A stretch of DNA of 64,000 bases, taken from NCBI GenBank assembly GCA_965248805.1, contig CBDFKJ010000009.1:1984001-2048000 (forward strand), given 5' to 3'. Each line of letters opens with the position of its first letter. Within the stretch, counting starts at the first letter, position 1. The notes below the pieces were generated by a model. The model had not been told where the DNA came from and ran no database searches. It saw only the letters and a list, made by a program, of their open reading frames with translations. Made by a program: the position numbers and the translations under genes. Below are positions 61,683 through 64,000 of this stretch, piece after piece. This DNA is from CBDFKJ01 sp965248805 (GTDB lineage Bacteria; Pseudomonadota; Alphaproteobacteria; UBA6615).

Positions 61683-62327
61683 TTAGAATGCAGCCGCTGG
61701 ATCGTGCATGAAGAACTCCGCCGGAATGTGCGCGACGCCGCCGCCACTCGGCCGCGTCCATTCAACCTCCAGGCAATAGCTCACATAGCGCTGGAAGAAG
61801 TAGACGGTTAGCGGGTAGTGCCCTGCCTGCGGCACGTTCAGCACAACGTCGTCGAGCGATCGGCAAACATGCCGATCCGGATCCTCGTAGATCTCAACGC
61901 CATTGAGGTTTACCAACACGCCGTCGTTCGACCACACGGTCACCTCATACGCGCCCGGTTCCGGAAAATGCAGGTAGCCGGTGATCTTGGCGGCGATAAA
62001 ATTCGATTCTTCGCTCGACAATACTGCCTTGCCGCGGCCCTTGTCCGCATAGGCCAGCGCCGGCAAGGGCGTGCCCGCAAAGGCCCACTCGTTCGCAGTA
62101 TCGAGTAGCCGGCGGATTTCTGAGATGAACCGGTAATTGCCCTTGACGTACTTCACCGCCAGACCCGGTGCGAGGGCACTTTCCTTCTCCGGCGCCATCG
62201 CCGCCGGCGCTTGAATGCTATATGAGCTCGCCGCCTGCGGCGCTACGCCCGTAGCGAGAATGCCGAACATCCCGACCAACACAAAGGCCGCCGAACGGAA
62301 GGCGACCGTGCAATTTCCCACTGTCAT
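61683..62327 (-). CDS. Exported PA14-like domain protein
   Basis: 214 residues from ATG 62327. Signal peptide (AFVLVGMFGILATGVAPQAA), then a PA14-type beta-barrel pattern (GYLHFPEPGAYEVTVWSNDG, VLVNLNGVEIYED, QAGHYPLTVYFFQRY). PA14 domains bind carbohydrates. Function unknown. Confidence 0.7.
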   Translation of the reverse strand: MTVGNCTVAFRSAAFVLVGMFGILATGVAPQAASSYSIQAPAAMAPEKESALAPGLAVKYVKGNYRFISEIRRLLDTANEWAFAGTPLPALAYADKGRGKAVLSSEESNFIAAKITGYLHFPEPGAYEVTVWSNDGVLVNLNGVEIYEDPDRHVCRSLDDVVLNVPQAGHYPLTVYFFQRYVSYCLEVEWTRPSGGGVAHIPAEFFMHDPAAAF

Positions 62328-62522
62328 GTCTGAGCCTGAGCCTCCCCGCATGAGCTTTCGAGCGTTAATCGCCCGTTTCGTCGAGTTTGCTGAACCCGAA
62401 ACGTGCTCGCAAGGGTATTATCGCGCTGCGAAACCAAACTCCCGATCGGTACACTATATCTGGTGCTTTGGGGCAGCAAGCCGGTTCTTGCCATGTGCGT
62501 GGCTGCCGCGTCATGTAGCGAA

Positions 62523-63092
62523 ATGACCAACCCACGTCGCAAGGCCCTTTTCCTCGACCGCGATGGCGTGATCAACGTCGACACAGGCTACGTCCACCGG
62601 CAGTCGGATTTTGTGTTTTGCCCCGGCGTATTTGCAGCCTGTCGCGATGCACAGGCCCTGGGATATGTCCTGGTGATCGCCACCAATCAATCGGGCATCG
62701 GGCGCGGCTATTTCAGCGCCGCGGACTTCGCGCACTTGACCGACTGGATGCTGGCGCGCCTGCGCGATGAAGGCGTGACGGTCGAGCGTGTCTATCATGA
62801 CCCGACGCATCCGACGGCAGGGCAGGGCGCCTACCGCCGCCCGTCGCCGGATCGCAAACCGGCACCGGGCATGATTGTGCGCGCGCGCGACGAACTCGGC
62901 CTCGATCTGGCCGCATCCGTGCTGGTCGGCGACAGCGAGCGTGACGTCGCCGCCGGCCGCGCCGCCGGTGTCGGCACCGTCATTCGTTTGAGCGCGCCGT
63001 CGACAGCGACAGAGGCTGACCACGTCACCGCCTCGCTTGCCGAGGCAGTGACGTGGCTGGCTGAAAGTGTGGATGCAACCCCACGCGACTGA
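62523..63092 (+). CDS. gmhB: D-glycero-D-manno-heptose 1,7-bisphosphate phosphatase
   Basis: 189 residues from ATG 62523. HAD motif I LFLDRDGVINVDTGYV, motif II VIATNQSGIGRGYF, motif III/IV RKPAPGMI and LVGDSERDVAAG. Removes the C7 phosphate of heptose bisphosphate for the LPS inner core. The zinc-binding Cys of classical GmhB (CxC before RKP) are replaced: here RRPSPDRKP, so this is the zinc-free form or a related sugar phosphatase. Confidence 0.82.
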   Translation: MTNPRRKALFLDRDGVINVDTGYVHRQSDFVFCPGVFAACRDAQALGYVLVIATNQSGIGRGYFSAADFAHLTDWMLARLRDEGVTVERVYHDPTHPTAGQGAYRRPSPDRKPAPGMIVRARDELGLDLAASVLVGDSERDVAAGRAAGVGTVIRLSAPSTATEADHVTASLAEAVTWLAESVDATPRD

Positions 63093-63161
63093 CTCGCATC
63101 AAACGACATTGGGCTGGCCGGCCCTAGGCTCTGCGCCTGATTGTCCAGGGAGAAGCCGGCG

Positions 63162-63715
63162 ATGGCGCAATCTGCGACGAAGGGCCGTGCAAAGTCATCG
63201 ACGCCGGCAAAGACATCCGGCAAGGCGCCGGCGACAGTGAGTCCCGTACCGCTCGATGCTGGCTCGGCAGCGGACGCGGCTTCGAGCGCATGCTCGATGC
63301 CTTCATGCGCGACTGGCGCGCGTGGCCCGGACGTTCGGCATTTGACATGGAGCCGTTCGGTGGCTTGCTGCGCGAGCCGATGGCAACGGGCATCTACGTC
63401 GACATCGGCGAAACCGACAGGGATGTCGAAATCACGGCCGAACTGCCGGGCATGGACGAAAATGACATCGAGGTTCTGCTGCACGACGATGTTCTCACGA
63501 TCAAAGGCGAGAAGAAGTCGACCAAGGAGGACAAGACCCGCGACTACCACATCTCAGAGCGACGCTATGGCGGCTTTCAGCGCTCATTCCGGATGCCCGA
63601 GGGCGCCGACGCCGGCAAGCTGAAGGCGTCGTTCATCAAGGGTGTGCTCACGATCAAGTGCCCGAAAACCCGCACCGCCGCCAAGACGCGGAAAATCGCC
63701 GTGTCTCGATCCTGA
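63162..63715 (+). CDS. Hsp20 small heat-shock protein (probable frameshift near N terminus)
   Basis: The alpha-crystallin domain is complete in the frame from 63290: VDIGETDRDVEITAELPGMD, VLTIKGEKKS, RRYGGFQRSFRMPEGAD and the C-terminal strand VLTIKCPKT. The natural front (MAQSATKGRAKSSTPAKTSG from ATG 63162) is in another frame and meets it near 63283 (GFERMLDAF expected); one missing base would join them. Alternatively translation starts at ATG 63290 with a short N terminus. Holdase chaperone. Confidence 0.7.
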
Positions 63716-63742
63716 CCTGCAGACGCCAGCCTGCTGAACGGG

Positions 63743-64000
63743 CTAGGCCATCAGCCGTGTGATGTAGGGCGGCAACGCGAAGGCGCAACGGTGAACGGCC
63801 GGCGTGTAATATGATGTGTCGATCGCGGCTTCAGCGAAACGTTCATCGAGTGCGGCTTCACCGATCAGTCGCTTCTGTGGATCGTCGCCGGCCCAGCCAA
63901 AGGCCATCAGACCGCCGGCGTAGGTCGGCACCGAAGCGGCGTAACAGCTTACATCGGCAAAGCATTGCGTCAGGCGCGACTGCGCATCGGTCAGTTCCTG
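63743..64000 (-). CDS. speE: Polyamine aminopropyltransferase, C-terminal part
   Basis: 86 codons open to the right edge. CFADVSCYAASVPTYAGGLM, AFGWAG and the ending TSYYTPAVHRCAFALPPYIT match the C terminus of spermidine synthases. Converts putrescine to spermidine with decarboxylated AdoMet. The start lies outside the window. Confidence 0.75.
   Translation of the reverse strand, partial: QELTDAQSRLTQCFADVSCYAASVPTYAGGLMAFGWAGDDPQKRLIGEAALDERFAEAAIDTSYYTPAVHRCAFALPPYITRLMA

Overview
The window looks like a chromosome segment of a high-GC alphaproteobacterium, probably Rhodospirillales-like (inferred from protein character only). Supporting signs are a CckA-type hybrid kinase fragment, GtrA/gene-transfer-agent-like 3TM holin, gyrA-coaD-peptidylprolyl isomerase neighbourhood, GTG/TTG starts and strong G/C third positions. 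It carries a heavily damaged prophage, seven insertion-sequence copies or fragments beyond it or inside it, and many broken genes.

Layout. 1-5.9 kb is ordinary chromosome: a pentapeptide-repeat protein (cut by the left edge), a DapA-family aldolase, gyrA, coaD and an exported cyclophilin. 6.2-10.2 kb is an IS pile-up: an internally deleted IS630, a remnant of a CckA-like kinase, two tandem IS5-family elements and an IS630 5' fragment. 10.626 kb is tRNA-Lys(UUU), whose last 47 bases are repeated at 45.963 kb: these are attL and attR of a 35.3-kb integrated element.

The element. From the left: tyrosine integrase, an AlpA/excisionase-like HTH gene split by an IS, a leftward early operon (13.5-16.9 kb) headed by two operators, an exported PDZ-M48 protease cargo gene split by an IS3 element, a CI-like repressor divergent from a Cro-like gene with two more copies of the same operator, then a rightward replication and recombination module (LexA-like HTH, Sak4-like ATPase, SF2 helicase, Cas4-like nuclease, J-domain protein, primase-helicase, RuvC) with an embedded leftward hicAB toxin-antitoxin pair. 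Next come a DUF6765 cargo gene split by a second identical IS3, a restriction-modification pair between two copies of one small phage gene, a third IS5 copy, and a DUF2335 membrane pair. The terminase, portal, capsid and most tail genes are absent; phage sequence resumes inside a DUF1833 tail gene, followed by a frameshifted NlpC, a multiply frameshifted tail-tip protein, endolysin and holin. The element is therefore a cryptic prophage: it can still specify immunity, replication and perhaps lysis proteins, but not particles.

46-64 kb returns to chromosome: a membrane-anchored SagB-type oxidoreductase, a frameshifted HerA-like ATPase, a Sel1 protein, a histidine kinase with an in-frame stop, exported and membrane proteins, acyltransferase, OsmC, gspK and a GNAT gene split by IS630, a decayed IS1182-like copy, a frameshifted APH-kinase fusion, DUF3775, PA14-like protein, gmhB, Hsp20 and the end of speE.

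A recurring theme is that three IS insertions (HTH, M48, DUF6765) and one outside (GNAT) can be reversed on paper: deleting the IS and one target duplication restores a continuous reading frame in each. In addition about a dozen genes carry one- or two-base deletions or single nonsense codons, either real decay or consensus indel errors.
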